Of a stretch of 64,000 nt of DNA, positions 10,401 to 18,010 are shown in pieces; positions within the stretch are counted from its first letter, which is position 1; each line of letters starts with the position of its first letter. The DNA is from Microbacterium paraoxydans. GTDB taxonomy: Bacteria; Actinomycetota; Actinomycetes; Actinomycetales; Microbacteriaceae. The stretch covers positions 1 through 64,000 of the forward strand of contig NZ_JAIVLG010000005.1 in assembly GCF_020524545.1 (NCBI RefSeq). Reading direction: 5' to 3'. The notes under the pieces were generated by a model. That model saw only the letters and a program-made list of their open reading frames with translations, was not told where the DNA came from and searched no databases. The position numbers and the translations under genes are program-made.

Positions 10401-10954
10401 TGCATGGCATCGAGCTTGCGAAGGGTCTTCTCCTTTCGTCGCCGATGCTTCAGGATTCCGGCCGCCTCCTCGATGAAGCCCCGTCGATCTTCCGGAGAGG
10501 CCTGCAGAACGGTGTCAAGTCGCCCCTGGCCGACGATCACGTGCATCTCTCGCCCCAGACCGGAGTCGCTCAAGAGCTCCTGCAGGTCGAGAAGGCGGCA
10601 CCCCTCGCCGTTGATCGCGTACTCGCTCGAGCCGTTCCGGAACAGCGTGCGGCTGATCGTCACCTCGGCATACTCGATCGGCAAGGCGCCGTCGGCATTG
10701 TCGATGGTGAGCTGCACCTCGGCGCGCCCGAGCGGACCGCGAGTCGACGTGCCCGCGAAGATCACGTCCTCCATCTTGCCGCCGCGAAGGGTCTTCGCAC
10801 CCTGCTCCCCCATCACCCAGGCGAGAGCGTCGACGACGTTCGACTTGCCGGAGCCGTTCGGACCGACGATGCAGGTGACACCGGGCTCGAAGACGAAACT
10901 CGTCGGCTGTGCGAACGACTTGAAGCCCTTGAGCGTCAGGCTCTTCAGATGCAT
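7406..10954 (-). CDS. smc: Chromosome segregation protein SMC
   Basis: SMC forms the core of the condensin-like complex with ScpA and ScpB that organises and segregates the chromosome. The 1182-residue protein has the expected order: Walker A GPNGSGKSN at 31-39, a long Ala/Glu/Arg-rich coiled coil, a hinge around residues 505-640 (GVRGLVGDAVQVRAGFEAAI region), a second coiled coil, and a C-terminal head with the ABC signature LSGGERSLAAVALL and Walker B FYILDEVEAALDD. It heads smc-ftsY on the minus strand. In many actinobacteria mutM and rnc lie directly upstream; here the plus-strand GNAT/ABC island sits between. Confidence 0.98.
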   Translation of the reverse strand: MHLKSLTLKGFKSFAQPTSFVFEPGVTCIVGPNGSGKSNVVDALAWVMGEQGAKTLRGGKMEDVIFAGTSTRGPLGRAEVQLTIDNADGALPIEYAEVTISRTLFRNGSSEYAINGEGCRLLDLQELLSDSGLGREMHVIVGQGRLDTVLQASPEDRRGFIEEAAGILKHRRRKEKTLRKLDAMQTNLTRLSDLAGEIRRQLKPLGRQAEIAREAQTIAAVVRDAKARIFADDVVALRTALADHTRTEHERHTERLVLSDQAETVRASIARLEHEQNSVAVDEARSVAFGLEQVQERMRGLYTLANQRLALLGSEEDDAAVTTVSVTQATIDEAKEEIDVISAGLGDAQDAAASASREVVQARAELDTLDVDIAEQSALVSEYDMRISALRGTADAAASALAAVRGAVLRQENALEAANVRRREAAEALEAIDDAEAPEGTAVEYAAAYESAQRASTAAETERETLRERLHTAEREVDALTAKAAALSSALALSGGAAEVVEAGGRGVRGLVGDAVQVRAGFEAAIAAVLGPLAEGVLIDTAADAFAQAEQAAQHRRGVVDFVVADVPGARSVVVAPIDGVTPAVDTVTAPEGVLGVLSHVLVANDLDAARAARTALDTAGDTSTTIVTIGGDVITAHTLRTGSGGERSRLELAAERDAAAERLAEVQIVVDSLREAREDANEAVETARRQAKDALRVLREHDAALATHAEQVNRVTVRHEAAVAECERLETGLAQAQDAVADAETKATEAAVALDEAIATPRPVLDASARDGLLEALERAREGEVRSRLEIETLRERVRAAQARVASLERQREQERDAAAEAARRAVIRRAQREAASGVADELPRILDSLDRSVTEARVALAEAEAARSAQNQELVALRAQETSLRERLSGLTESVHGLELQIHEKKLHLSSLLERVSSELSLDEDILVAEYGPDQLVPRDPGSEPTAEDAHDATAIPFDRRLQQRRLAEAERKLTQLGRVNPLALEEFAALEQRHAFLTEQLADLTQTREDLLTIIADLDERMETIFASAFEDTKEAFGQVFPLLFPGGTGSIALTDPENLLTTGIEVSVRPVGKKIERLSLLSGGERSLAAVALLVAIFKARPSPFYILDEVEAALDDANLGRLLTVFEQLRESSQLLIITHQKRTMEIADALYGVSMRQDGVSAVVGQRVGDRAAAAV

Positions 10955-10995
10955 ATGGGCACCGCTCGTCCGGGGAGAATCACGCGGCTACGCTA

Positions 10996-11007
10996 CCGGA
11001 ATTCCGG
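10996..11007. promoter_or_regulatory. Perfect palindrome upstream of smc
   Basis: CCGGAATTCCGG is a perfect 12-bp palindrome 41 bases upstream of the smc start, inside the divergent gap to the leader ORF. It could be a protein-binding site for smc expression. No recognised regulator consensus matches it, so this is weak. Confidence 0.25.
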
Positions 11008-11082
11008 GCCGGAACGGTCATCCCGCGCGGATGCTCCACGAACCCGACGTGGTCGCGACACGCCGAGTCCGTGGCGACATGC

Positions 11083-11112
11083 TTGACGTCTCCGGGGCAC
11101 GTTCGCTACGGT
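11083..11112 (+). promoter_or_regulatory. Candidate sigma70-type promoter of the GNAT/ABC island
   Basis: TTGACG at 11083-11088 and TACGGT at 11107-11112 are separated by 18 bases. They match the housekeeping actinobacterial -35/-10 pattern well. Transcription would begin near 11119, about 28 bases before the 36-codon ORF and its very strong ribosome site. Confidence 0.6.
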
Positions 11113-11146
11113 GGCCTCCGGATCGCCACACGAAAGGAGGTTACCG

Positions 11147-11257
11147 ATGATGATTCAGCTCAACGCACAGGCCACTGGCCTCACCGCGCCCGCGCATTTC
11201 GCGCCGCGCCCTGCGTTCTCGGTAACCGCCGGCGTCCGCTCGAGCGCGCTCTGCTAG
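11147..11257 (+). CDS. Small 36-residue ORF, possible leader peptide
   Basis: An ATG preceded by AAAGGAGG (near-perfect complement of the 16S tail, 6-base spacing) opens a 36-residue peptide starting MMIQLNAQATGLTAPAHF and ending VRSSALC before TAG. A good promoter lies just upstream. The peptide has no signal sequence, no membrane segment and no run of one amino acid, but it is rich in Ala, Thr, Pro and Phe. It lies 222 bases upstream of the 94-aa gene. A strongly translated short ORF heading a resistance-like cassette suggests a regulatory leader; a small secreted or modified peptide is an alternative. I do not recognise a family. Confidence 0.5.
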   Translation: MMIQLNAQATGLTAPAHFAPRPAFSVTAGVRSSALC

Positions 11258-11479
11258 AACCGCACCCCGAGATTCCCGGCCTGTAGTGGGCCGTCTCCGG
11301 TCGTTCGTTCCGCGCCCCATCCCCTGATCTGCTCCAGATCACGGATCTTCCGCCGCCTTCGGCATCCGCTTCTTCGCGGACCCGACGAGCCGCATCCTTC
11401 CGCACCGTCCCGACTGTTTCAGCGGTCGTGCGTCGGCGCTTCCGCACCCCATCCCACCATCACTCACGAAGGAATCACC
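11258..11479 (+). other. 222-base gap after the small ORF, with a short hairpin
   Basis: No convincing gene is seen here. The stretch is GC-rich and pyrimidine-rich. It contains a perfect 7-bp hairpin TGATCTG-CTC-CAGATCA at 11325-11341 and ends in a GAAGGAA ribosome site for the next gene. Its length and position suit an untranslated leader in which translation of the 36-codon ORF could affect folding or Rho access. Confidence 0.4.
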
Positions 11480-11764
11480 GTGAACACCACGTTGCCCCGC
11501 AGCGTCTCCCATCCGCCCGATATCGAGGACCGTGAGGTCCTCCAGATCCCCCGCCCCGACGAACTGCGCCGACTCTCGCTCGCGGATCGTCTCTCCCTCC
11601 GGATCGGCCTCTGGCTGTTCCAGAGGGCGCAGCGCCCGCAGCGGCAACGCCGCGGCCTGTACCTCGACCCGTCCGAGCTGTTCCTCCTCGGAGAGCAGCG
11701 CCACCGCTCCGCCGCCGAGTCGTCCGCCCTGCTGACGTTCGACCTGCAGCGGGGGATGCGCTGA
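11480..11764 (+). CDS. Unknown 94-residue protein
   Basis: The GTG at 11480 is preceded by GAAGGAATCACC. The protein has 94 residues. An acidic/polar N-terminal third (PPDIEDREVLQIPRPDELRR) is followed by LSLADRLSLRIGLWLFQRAQ, which looks like an amphipathic or membrane-peripheral helix. A basic stretch (RPQRQRRG) and an acidic helix come next. No signal peptide, metal site or enzyme motif is visible. It lies between the leader-like ORF and the two-domain GNAT gene, with a 16-bp hairpin after it. I do not recognise the family; function unknown. Confidence 0.6.
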   Translation: MNTTLPRSVSHPPDIEDREVLQIPRPDELRRLSLADRLSLRIGLWLFQRAQRPQRQRRGLYLDPSELFLLGEQRHRSAAESSALLTFDLQRGMR

Positions 11765-11799
11765 CGGGCAGCCAACCGTGAACGCTCCGATCTCCCTGC

Positions 11800-11836
11800 C
11801 CCGCATTCGCCCGTGGTCCTCACGGGCGAATGCGGG
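11800..11836 (+). terminator. 16-bp perfect hairpin between the 94-aa gene and the GNAT gene
   Basis: The arms 11800-11815 and 11821-11836 are perfectly complementary (CCCGCATTCGCCCGTG and its reverse complement) around the 5-base loop GTCCT. No T-run follows. Possible roles are a GC-rich actinobacterial terminator, an attenuator, or an mRNA stabiliser separating expression of the two genes. Confidence 0.6.
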
Positions 11837-11887
11837 CACCCGCTCCGCACACCGGCTCACCCGGAAGCCCCACTCGAAGGAAACGAC

Positions 11888-12967
11888 ATGACGACCATCG
11901 AACCGACGATCACCCCCCTGGTGGTGCCGGTCTCCCTGGACGATGACGACGCCGCGGACTTCCGCGCATACGGCGAACTCAACCGGCGAATCTGCGACGA
12001 GCAGGTCGGTCTGCCCGATCTCGCTCCGGACGCCGCGCAGATGCTGCCGGATTGGCAGGATGACACCGATTCGCTCGACCTCGGCTTCGTCGCGCGCCTG
12101 GGCGACGAGATCGTCGGGATGATCACGATCTCCTTCGCGCAGGAGGCTGAAGCCCACGCGGCCGAGCTCGACCTGCTCGTTCCGGAAGCCCACTGGGGGC
12201 GGGGCGTCGAGAACGCGCTGCTCACCCGAGCTGAATCAGAAGCACGTGCGCAAGGTCGAACCCTTCTGCAGCTCTGGTCCCTCCACCGGCCGAAGCAGTC
12301 CGACCGGATGATCGTGCCGCGCACCGGGTGGGGGCGTATCCCGGCTACTCCGCTCTCCGATCTGGCCGAGGGGAACGGGTTCGTGCTGGAGCAGGTCGAG
12401 CGCAACAGCGAGTACGACCTCCGTAGCGACCCCGCACCCCTTCGGACTGCGCTGGATGATGCCCTCGCGGTGGCCGGGGCCGACTATCGCGTCGTCGAGT
12501 GGGACATGCCGACGCCACCGGAGCTGCGGGACGGCTTCGCCGGGGTTCTCGCGCGGTTGTCGACGGATGCACCGAGCGGCGACATGGACTTCCCCGAGGA
12601 GTCCTGGGACGCCGAGCGGGTGGTACGTCGCGAAGCGCGTCTGCTCGGGGCGGGTCAGACCGTATCGGTCGTCGCCGTCGAACATGTGCCCACCGGAGAA
12701 CTCGTCGCATACAACGAACTCCTCATCGCAGCCGACCGCACCGGGGTCACGCATCAGTTCGGCACTCTGGTGAGCAAAGCCCACCGAGGACACCGTCTCG
12801 GCACGATCGTCAAATGCGCGAATCTGCTGCGCTGGCGGGAGTTGATGCCCGACTCCTCCGTGGTCTCCACCTTCAACGCGGAGGAGAACCGGCCGATGCT
12901 GGACATCAACGAGGCGATCGGTTTCGTCCCGGTGTCCTACGCCGGCGGCTGGCAACGAGCTCTCTGA
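11888..12967 (+). CDS. Two-domain GNAT-family N-acetyltransferase
   Basis: The 359-residue product has two GNAT folds in tandem. The N-terminal domain has a degenerate acetyl-CoA loop (EAHWGRGVENALL, about 98-110). The C-terminal domain has an intact-looking loop, HRGHRLGTIVK, near 300. Such double-GNAT proteins in actinobacteria include mycothiol synthase-like and aminoglycoside or other small-molecule acetyltransferases. The substrate is not readable here. The ATG at 11888 has a GAAGGA site 6 bases before it. The gene is part of the plus-strand island with a leader ORF and an ABC exporter-like pair, which suggests a detoxification or stress role (inference). Confidence 0.88.
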   Translation: MTTIEPTITPLVVPVSLDDDDAADFRAYGELNRRICDEQVGLPDLAPDAAQMLPDWQDDTDSLDLGFVARLGDEIVGMITISFAQEAEAHAAELDLLVPEAHWGRGVENALLTRAESEARAQGRTLLQLWSLHRPKQSDRMIVPRTGWGRIPATPLSDLAEGNGFVLEQVERNSEYDLRSDPAPLRTALDDALAVAGADYRVVEWDMPTPPELRDGFAGVLARLSTDAPSGDMDFPEESWDAERVVRREARLLGAGQTVSVVAVEHVPTGELVAYNELLIAADRTGVTHQFGTLVSKAHRGHRLGTIVKCANLLRWRELMPDSSVVSTFNAEENRPMLDINEAIGFVPVSYAGGWQRAL

Positions 12968-12971
12968 GCGC

Positions 12972-13015
12972 ATGCGGACCCGATCTCATTCGACGGGATG
13001 ACCTCGGGTCCGCAT
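12972..13015 (+). terminator. 12-bp inverted repeat between the GNAT gene and the ABC transporter
   Basis: ATGCGGACCCGA (12972-12983) and its exact reverse complement (13004-13015) flank a 20-base loop. It begins 4 bases after the GNAT stop and ends 52 bases before the ATPase start. It may be a terminator, or an operator controlling the transporter genes. Confidence 0.45.
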
Positions 13016-13067
13016 CGTCATCCGCCAGGCCGACGCCCCAGCAGCGGGCGAAGCAGAGGCTGGAATC

Positions 13068-13763
13068 ATGAATGTTCCTGTGATCGAAGCCCACGCCCTC
13101 AGCAAGACCTACGGGATGACCCGCGCACTCGCCGGTGTCGACCTCGCGATCGGCCGCGGCGAGTCCGTCGCGATCATGGGCGCCTCCGGTTCCGGCAAGA
13201 CCACGCTCCTGCACGTGCTGGCCGGCATCACCGCACCCGATGCGGGAAGTGTCGTCTTCCGTCCGGCCGAAGGCGCACCGATCGAGGTCACCGCCCTCGG
13301 CGAGTCCGCCCGTTCGCGGCTCCGGCGAGAGCGGTTCGGGTTCGTGTTCCAACAGGGGCTGCTCATTCCGGAGCTGACCGCCGTGGAGAACGTCGCGCTC
13401 GCCTCGATGATCAACGGAGTCCGACGACAGGATGCCATCCCTCATGCGGCCTCCTGGCTCGCGGCGCTCGGGCTCGCCGGCATGGAAGAGCGTCGAATCG
13501 GGGAGCTGTCGGGCGGACAGGCCCAGCGGGTCGCCATCGCGCGTGCTCAGGCCACCGGCGCGGAGCTGGTCTTCGCCGACGAACCCACCGGCGCCCTCGA
13601 TTCACAGACCTCGAACGAGGTGATGGACGCGCTCCTCTGGTCGACGACAGGTCAAGGGCGCACGCTCGTCGTCGTCACCCATGATCCGGATGTCGCCGCG
13701 CGCTGTACTCGGACGATCGCCGTCCGCGATGGGCGCATCATCTCCTCGGCGGTGGCCGCGTGA
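13068..13763 (+). CDS. ABC transporter ATP-binding protein (MacB/LolD type)
   Basis: A 231-residue ATPase of the MacB/LolD/FtsE class. It has Walker A GASGSGKTT at about 39-47, ABC signature LSGGQAQRVAIARA, Walker B LVFADEPTGALD and the H-loop VVVTHD. It drives the FtsX-like permease encoded next, whose GTG start overlaps its stop by 4 bases. Such pairs move antibiotics, peptides or lipids by a mechanotransmission mechanism, and the cargo here is unknown. The upstream GNAT gene and leader ORF suggest a defence or efflux cassette. Confidence 0.93.
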   Translation: MNVPVIEAHALSKTYGMTRALAGVDLAIGRGESVAIMGASGSGKTTLLHVLAGITAPDAGSVVFRPAEGAPIEVTALGESARSRLRRERFGFVFQQGLLIPELTAVENVALASMINGVRRQDAIPHAASWLAALGLAGMEERRIGELSGGQAQRVAIARAQATGAELVFADEPTGALDSQTSNEVMDALLWSTTGQGRTLVVVTHDPDVAARCTRTIAVRDGRIISSAVAA

Positions 13764-15082
13764 ACCGCCACGTCCTGGCCCTGCTGCTGCGGCCCGCTCC
13801 CGGACAGAACAGCGTCCTCGCGCTCCCCGCCATCGCGTTCGGGGTCGTGACGACGCTCGTCCTGACGGTGATCGGCGGTGCACAGTCGTTCTGGGGCTGG
13901 TCCGATGACTACGCTCCTCTGTATCAGGCGCTCGCCGCGGTCGCCCTCGTGCTCCTCGTCGTCCCGCTGATGTCACTCGGCGGCGCGGCGGCGCGCCTTT
14001 CCGCTCGGCGCCGCGACGAACGACTCTCGACCCTTCGTCTGCTGGGCGTGACGCCCGGTGGTGTCACCGTCGCCACGGTCGTCGAATCCGTGCTCGTCGC
14101 GGCCGGCGGCGCGCTCGCCGGTGTCCTCGGCCACCTCGCCATCAGTCCTCTCATCGGCCTCATCCCGTTCCGAGGTGAACCGCTCGGACTCGCCGGGGTC
14201 GTGCTGCCACCCTCGCTGATCGCTGTCGTCTTCGCCGGCGTGCTCCTGCTCGCATCGATCAGTGGGGTCATCGGCCTCCGTCGTGTCGTGATCTCCCCGC
14301 TCGGCGTCCGCACCCGCACGACGGTCTCGAACGTGCACTGGATCCGTGCGCTGTTCGCCGCCTGCACGATCGCTGTCGCCTTCGTCCTGATCAAGGTGTT
14401 CCCGTCGATCGGCGGGGTCGTGACCACGATCGTCGTCCTGGCAGTGCTGTTCGGCGCCGCGCTGGCAGTCCTGAACGTGATCGGCCCGTGGGTTCTCAAG
14501 ATCTCGGCTTCCCGCCAGTTGCGCCGCGCTGAACAGCCCGAACGACTTCTCGCGGCACGCATCGTCCTGGACTCCCCCAAGTCGGCCTGGCGACAGGTCG
14601 GCGGCATCGCGATGGCGAGCTTCATGGCCGTGTTCGCGGGCACCGGCGTCGCGCTGATGAACGTGATGACGAGCGCGGACGCCTCTGCCGCCGAGTTCGC
14701 TCTCGCCCGCGACATCCGCACGGGCCTCATCATCACATTGATCGGCTCGTTCCTCATGGTCGCCGCCTCCGTCGGCGTCAATCAGGCATCAGATGTGCTC
14801 GATCAACAGGGGCTGCACCGCAGTCTCCATCACCTGGGCATGCCTGTGGCGACGGTGGACCGTGCTCGCCGCCGAGCGATCATGTCTCCCTTGCTCATCA
14901 CAGCGATCGGCTCAGCGGTGGTGGCCGCGGTGCTCGTCTTCCCTCTGGTCGGCCTCGCGGTGATCACGGCACCCGTGTCGCTCCTCACGATCGCCGCTGT
15001 GGTCGGCATCGGCATCGGCATCGTGTGGGCAAGCACCTGGGCGACGCGTCCGCTCTTGCTGAAGGCATTCCGGGCCGCGTGA
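13760..15082 (+). CDS. FtsX-like ABC transporter permease
   Basis: The 440-residue integral membrane protein has roughly eight to ten hydrophobic spans in two FtsX-type halves. The linker RRRDERLSTLRLLGVTPG near residue 85 is typical of the coupling helix of MacB/FtsX permeases. There is no large extracytoplasmic MacB domain, so it resembles bacitracin/lantibiotic-type or short actinobacterial FtsX permeases. The GTG start overlaps the ATPase stop (GTGA). It ends 10 bases from the 3' end of mutM on the opposite strand. Confidence 0.9.
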   Translation: MNRHVLALLLRPAPGQNSVLALPAIAFGVVTTLVLTVIGGAQSFWGWSDDYAPLYQALAAVALVLLVVPLMSLGGAAARLSARRRDERLSTLRLLGVTPGGVTVATVVESVLVAAGGALAGVLGHLAISPLIGLIPFRGEPLGLAGVVLPPSLIAVVFAGVLLLASISGVIGLRRVVISPLGVRTRTTVSNVHWIRALFAACTIAVAFVLIKVFPSIGGVVTTIVVLAVLFGAALAVLNVIGPWVLKISASRQLRRAEQPERLLAARIVLDSPKSAWRQVGGIAMASFMAVFAGTGVALMNVMTSADASAAEFALARDIRTGLIITLIGSFLMVAASVGVNQASDVLDQQGLHRSLHHLGMPVATVDRARRRAIMSPLLITAIGSAVVAAVLVFPLVGLAVITAPVSLLTIAAVVGIGIGIVWASTWATRPLLLKAFRAA

Positions 15083-15092
15083 CGCGAAGACC

Positions 15093-15956
15093 TCAGCGGC
15101 GACGCTGGCAGGCCGGGCAGAAGTGCGACGAACGGTTCATGAACGCCACCCGGCGGATACTCGTGCCGCATCGTGCGCAGGGTTTTCCCTGTCGCCCGTA
15201 GGCGTTGAGGGAGTGCGCGAAGTACCCAGCCTGTCCATTGACGTTGACGTACTGGGCGTCGAAGCTCGTTCCCCCCTCGGCGAGTGCCTTCTCGAGCACG
15301 CTGCGCACCTCGGCGAGAAGACGTCGGACGGCCGGACCGGAAAGCCGGTCCGCAGGAGTCTCGGGGTGGATGCGCGCCGCCCACAGGGACTCATCGGCAT
15401 AGATGTTGCCGATGCCGCTGACCACGCCCTGGTCGAGGAGGACCCGCTTGATCGCGCTGCCGCGTCGAGCGAGCGCTGCGCGGAAGGCGTCGTCATCGAA
15501 GCGATCGTCGAGCGGGTCACGCGCGATGTGGACGACCTGGGTCGGAATCGACGATCCACCGTCGTCGACGAGCGCGTCCACGGCAAGCGAGCCGAACGTC
15601 CGCTGGTCCGCGAAGACGATCGCGAGTTCGCCGTGTTTGGGGTGCTCGATGCCGATGCGGACACGCTCGTGCCGCTCCGCCGCCGCCGCCGGTGCACGCA
15701 GGAGCATCTGCCCGCTCATACCCAGATGCGCGATCAGCGCGGCATCTTCATGATCGAGAGGAAGCCAGAGGAACTTTCCCCGACGCGAGGCCGCGGCGAA
15801 CCGTCGCCCCTCGAGCCGGGCGACGAAGTCCGCGGCGCCGGCGGTGTGGCGGGTGAGAGCACGTTCATCGAGCACGCTCACCGAGGTGATCAAGGCTCCG
15901 ACGGCCGCCGGCGCCAGGCCGGCGCGGACGACCTCGACTTCGGGGAGCTCAGGCAC
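15093..15956 (-). CDS. mutM: Formamidopyrimidine-DNA glycosylase MutM (Fpg)
   Basis: MutM removes 8-oxoguanine and ring-opened purines and cleaves the abasic site by beta/delta elimination. The 287-residue protein begins with the catalytic PELPEVE segment (Pro at position 2 after Met removal is the nucleophile). It contains the helix-two-turn-helix region ([18 protein letters not shown]) and ends in a zinc finger with CARC and CPAC cysteine pairs. Its start overlaps the rnc stop by 8 bases, so the two are coupled. Confidence 0.97.
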   Translation of the reverse strand: MPELPEVEVVRAGLAPAAVGALITSVSVLDERALTRHTAGAADFVARLEGRRFAAASRRGKFLWLPLDHEDAALIAHLGMSGQMLLRAPAAAAERHERVRIGIEHPKHGELAIVFADQRTFGSLAVDALVDDGGSSIPTQVVHIARDPLDDRFDDDAFRAALARRGSAIKRVLLDQGVVSGIGNIYADESLWAARIHPETPADRLSGPAVRRLLAEVRSVLEKALAEGGTSFDAQYVNVNGQAGYFAHSLNAYGRQGKPCARCGTSIRRVAFMNRSSHFCPACQRRR

Positions 15957-16641
15957 GCGCGCTGAGCGTGCGCCAGGCGCTGAGGGCGGCCGCCATCTCC
16001 GCGGTCTTCTTGCTGCTGCCGGTGCCGGTCATGGTCACGTCACCGACGACGACGGTCGCCGTGAACCGTCGGTCATGGTCCGGACCGCTCGCCTCGATCG
16101 AATACTGTGGCGGCGTCGCGCCGACGCGGGCGGCGAGCTCCTGCAGGCTGGTCTTGGGATCCATCGCCGCACCGTAGCGCTCCGGGTCTGCCAGCAGCGG
16201 CTTCGTGAGACGCAGGACGAGCTCCGTCGCCGCGTCCGGACCCGCAGAGAGATAGGTCGCGCCGATCACGGCTTCCATGGTGTCGGCGAGGATCGAGTCC
16301 TTGTCGCGGCCGCCGGTCTGCTCCTCGCCGCGCCCGAGCAGCAGATGACTGCCGAGATCGATCCCCCGTGCCACCTCTGCGAGGGCGACGGTCGACACAA
16401 CGCTCGCGCGTCGCTTCGCCAACTCGCCCTCGTCGAGGTCGGGATGCGTGGTGAACAGCATGACCGTCACCGCCTGTCCGAGCACCGAGTCTCCGAGAAA
16501 CTCCAGACGCTCGTTGTGCGGGATCCCGCCGTGCTCGTACGCGTACGAGCGGTGGGTGAGGGCCAACCCCAGAAGCTCCGCGTCGATCTCGACGCGGAGC
16601 TTATCTGGGAGAGGTCTCGTCCCCCCGGGGACCTCCGTCAC
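15949..16641 (-). CDS. rnc: Ribonuclease III
   Basis: RNase III cuts double-stranded RNA during rRNA maturation and mRNA decay. The catalytic domain carries the signature [13 protein letters not shown] at about 43-55. A double-stranded RNA-binding domain occupies the last 70 residues ([17 protein letters not shown] through [11 protein letters not shown]). The GTG at 16641 is chosen: it lies 10 bases after the rpmF stop and gives a 230-residue protein of normal size. The longer upstream frame runs through rpmF. Order and spacing indicate an rpmF-rnc-mutM operon. Confidence 0.95.
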   Translation of the reverse strand: MTEVPGGTRPLPDKLRVEIDAELLGLALTHRSYAYEHGGIPHNERLEFLGDSVLGQAVTVMLFTTHPDLDEGELAKRRASVVSTVALAEVARGIDLGSHLLLGRGEEQTGGRDKDSILADTMEAVIGATYLSAGPDAATELVLRLTKPLLADPERYGAAMDPKTSLQELAARVGATPPQYSIEASGPDHDRRFTATVVVGDVTMTGTGSSKKTAEMAAALSAWRTLSARA

Positions 16642-16651
16642 GGTTCGCGAC

Positions 16652-16861
16652 TCAGACGTCGGCGACCTTGCGGCCCTTGTACTCCAGGAAGAGTTCGGTG
16701 CCCTGCGAGTCGGTGACGACCTTCGCCTGGTGCGGACGGCTGTAGACGACCTGACCATTCTCGATGGTCTTGACGAGGGCGACGGGAGCCGCCTTCCACT
16801 GCGCGCGACGCGAGCGGGTGTTCGAACGGGAAACCTTGCGCTTCGGGGGGTTACCAGCCAT
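16652..16861 (-). CDS. rpmF: 50S ribosomal protein L32 (cysteine-free form)
   Basis: This is a 69-residue basic protein with the L32 N-terminal pattern [20 protein letters not shown]. Canonical L32 binds zinc through four cysteines in its C-terminal half. This copy has none and is instead extended with a [20 protein letters not shown] segment, so it is a zinc-independent form. The ATG at 16861 is chosen over an upstream frame because it gives the family N-terminus. It starts 2 bases after the DUF177 gene, the usual pairing. Confidence 0.93.
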   Translation of the reverse strand: MAGNPPKRKVSRSNTRSRRAQWKAAPVALVKTIENGQVVYSRPHQAKVVTDSQGTELFLEYKGRKVADV

Positions 16862-16863
16862 GA

Positions 16864-17424
16864 CTAGCTCTCTTCTTTCTCGGCGGCACGAGGTTCTTCC
16901 GCGCCGTCTTGGTCTGTGATGTTCTGGAGCACGCTCCATCGAGGATCGATGGGAGCCACCTGCTCCGTTCCGGTGCTCACGGCCAGTCGCTCACCCGTTT
17001 TCGGGTCGAGACCCGGGCAATCCGGCTGACACACCGGCTGAAAAGGAAGCGACAATACGGCCGCATCCCTGACGAGAGTTTCAAGATCCACGTGGTCGTC
17101 TTGAACCTCGAAGTCAGTTTCTTCCTCACCAGGATACGCGAAAAGCTCCTGGAACTCGACTTCGACGGGCCGAGCGATGTCGATCAGGCATCTGCCGCAG
17201 ACACCGACGTATTCTGCGTCAGCGGTTCCGGACACGAGAATGCCCTCGTGAACGGACTCCAGACGCACGTCGAGGGCGAACTCGGAGCCGGTTTCGAACG
17301 TCACGATGCCCTCACCCCATGCCTCTTTGAGAGCCACGGAGAACTCGTGCTCACGCATCTCCCCCGGTCGCCGGACGATGTCGCGGACGGGGAGCACGAA
17401 GGGACCGTTCATTCGAGAGCGCAC
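16864..17424 (-). CDS. DUF177 (YceD-type) protein
   Basis: The 186-residue acidic protein has the DUF177 core VGVCGRCLIDIARPVEVEFQ, with a CxxC pair, and a later CQPDCPG cysteine pair, so metal binding is possible. YceD/DUF177 proteins are encoded with rpmF across bacteria; in plants and E. coli they are linked to 23S rRNA or L32 biogenesis. The start may be the ATG at 17424 or the in-frame ATG at 17412 (MNGPF). It is 58 bases downstream of coaD and 2 bases upstream of rpmF. Confidence 0.9.
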   Translation of the reverse strand: MRSRMNGPFVLPVRDIVRRPGEMREHEFSVALKEAWGEGIVTFETGSEFALDVRLESVHEGILVSGTADAEYVGVCGRCLIDIARPVEVEFQELFAYPGEEETDFEVQDDHVDLETLVRDAAVLSLPFQPVCQPDCPGLDPKTGERLAVSTGTEQVAPIDPRWSVLQNITDQDGAEEPRAAEKEES

Positions 17425-17482
17425 TCCGCCATGCTACCCGGGTCCTCCAGGGCTGGCGCCGGACCGCACGCAGAAACGAGGC

Positions 17483-17980
17483 TCAGAGCCCGCGGGCACC
17501 CGTGTCGAGGAAATCCGCCACCGCCGGCGGGACGAACGGCGCGATGTCGCCGCCGAGCGAAGCGACCTGACGCACCAGAGAGCTCGAGACCATCGCATGC
17601 GAGGGATCAGGCAGCAGGAACACCGTCTCGATATCGGCGAGGTGCCGATTGACGATCGCCATCGGGGATTCGTACGCGACGTCGATCTGGGACCTGATGC
17701 CCTTGACCAGCACGCCGGCACCCACATCACGGGCATAGTCGACGAGCAGACCCATCGTCCACGACCCGATGACGATGTTCCCTGGCATCCCGTCATCGGC
17801 GATCGAACGCTCCAGCAGCGACAGACGCTGTGCGATCGGCAGCATCGCCTCCTTGCCCGGGTTGTGCACCACGAGCACGTGCAGCTCGTCGTACAGGGCG
17901 GCCGCCCGACGGATCACGTCGAGATGACCCAGGGTCGGCGGATCGAAGGAACCCGGGACGACGGCGATCCTGCTACTCAT
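17483..17980 (-). CDS. coaD: Phosphopantetheine adenylyltransferase CoaD
   Basis: CoaD transfers AMP from ATP to 4'-phosphopantetheine, the penultimate step of coenzyme A synthesis. The 165-residue protein is of family length, with nucleotide-binding [16 protein letters not shown] at 10-25 and the C-terminal [15 protein letters not shown] motif that replaces the usual ISSTxVR. It starts 30 bases after the recG stop on the same strand. Confidence 0.97.
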   Translation of the reverse strand: MSSRIAVVPGSFDPPTLGHLDVIRRAAALYDELHVLVVHNPGKEAMLPIAQRLSLLERSIADDGMPGNIVIGSWTMGLLVDYARDVGAGVLVKGIRSQIDVAYESPMAIVNRHLADIETVFLLPDPSHAMVSSSLVRQVASLGGDIAPFVPPAVADFLDTGARGL

Positions 17981-18010
17981 GCCACCAGCCTAGGGCACCT
18001 CGTGCACGCC

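Noticed and set aside
8795..11086. Long open frame (763 codons) antisense to smc
   Set aside because: Its composition is Arg/His/Gly-rich with no domain, and it mirrors the codon periodicity of smc. GC-rich genes routinely give such shadows.
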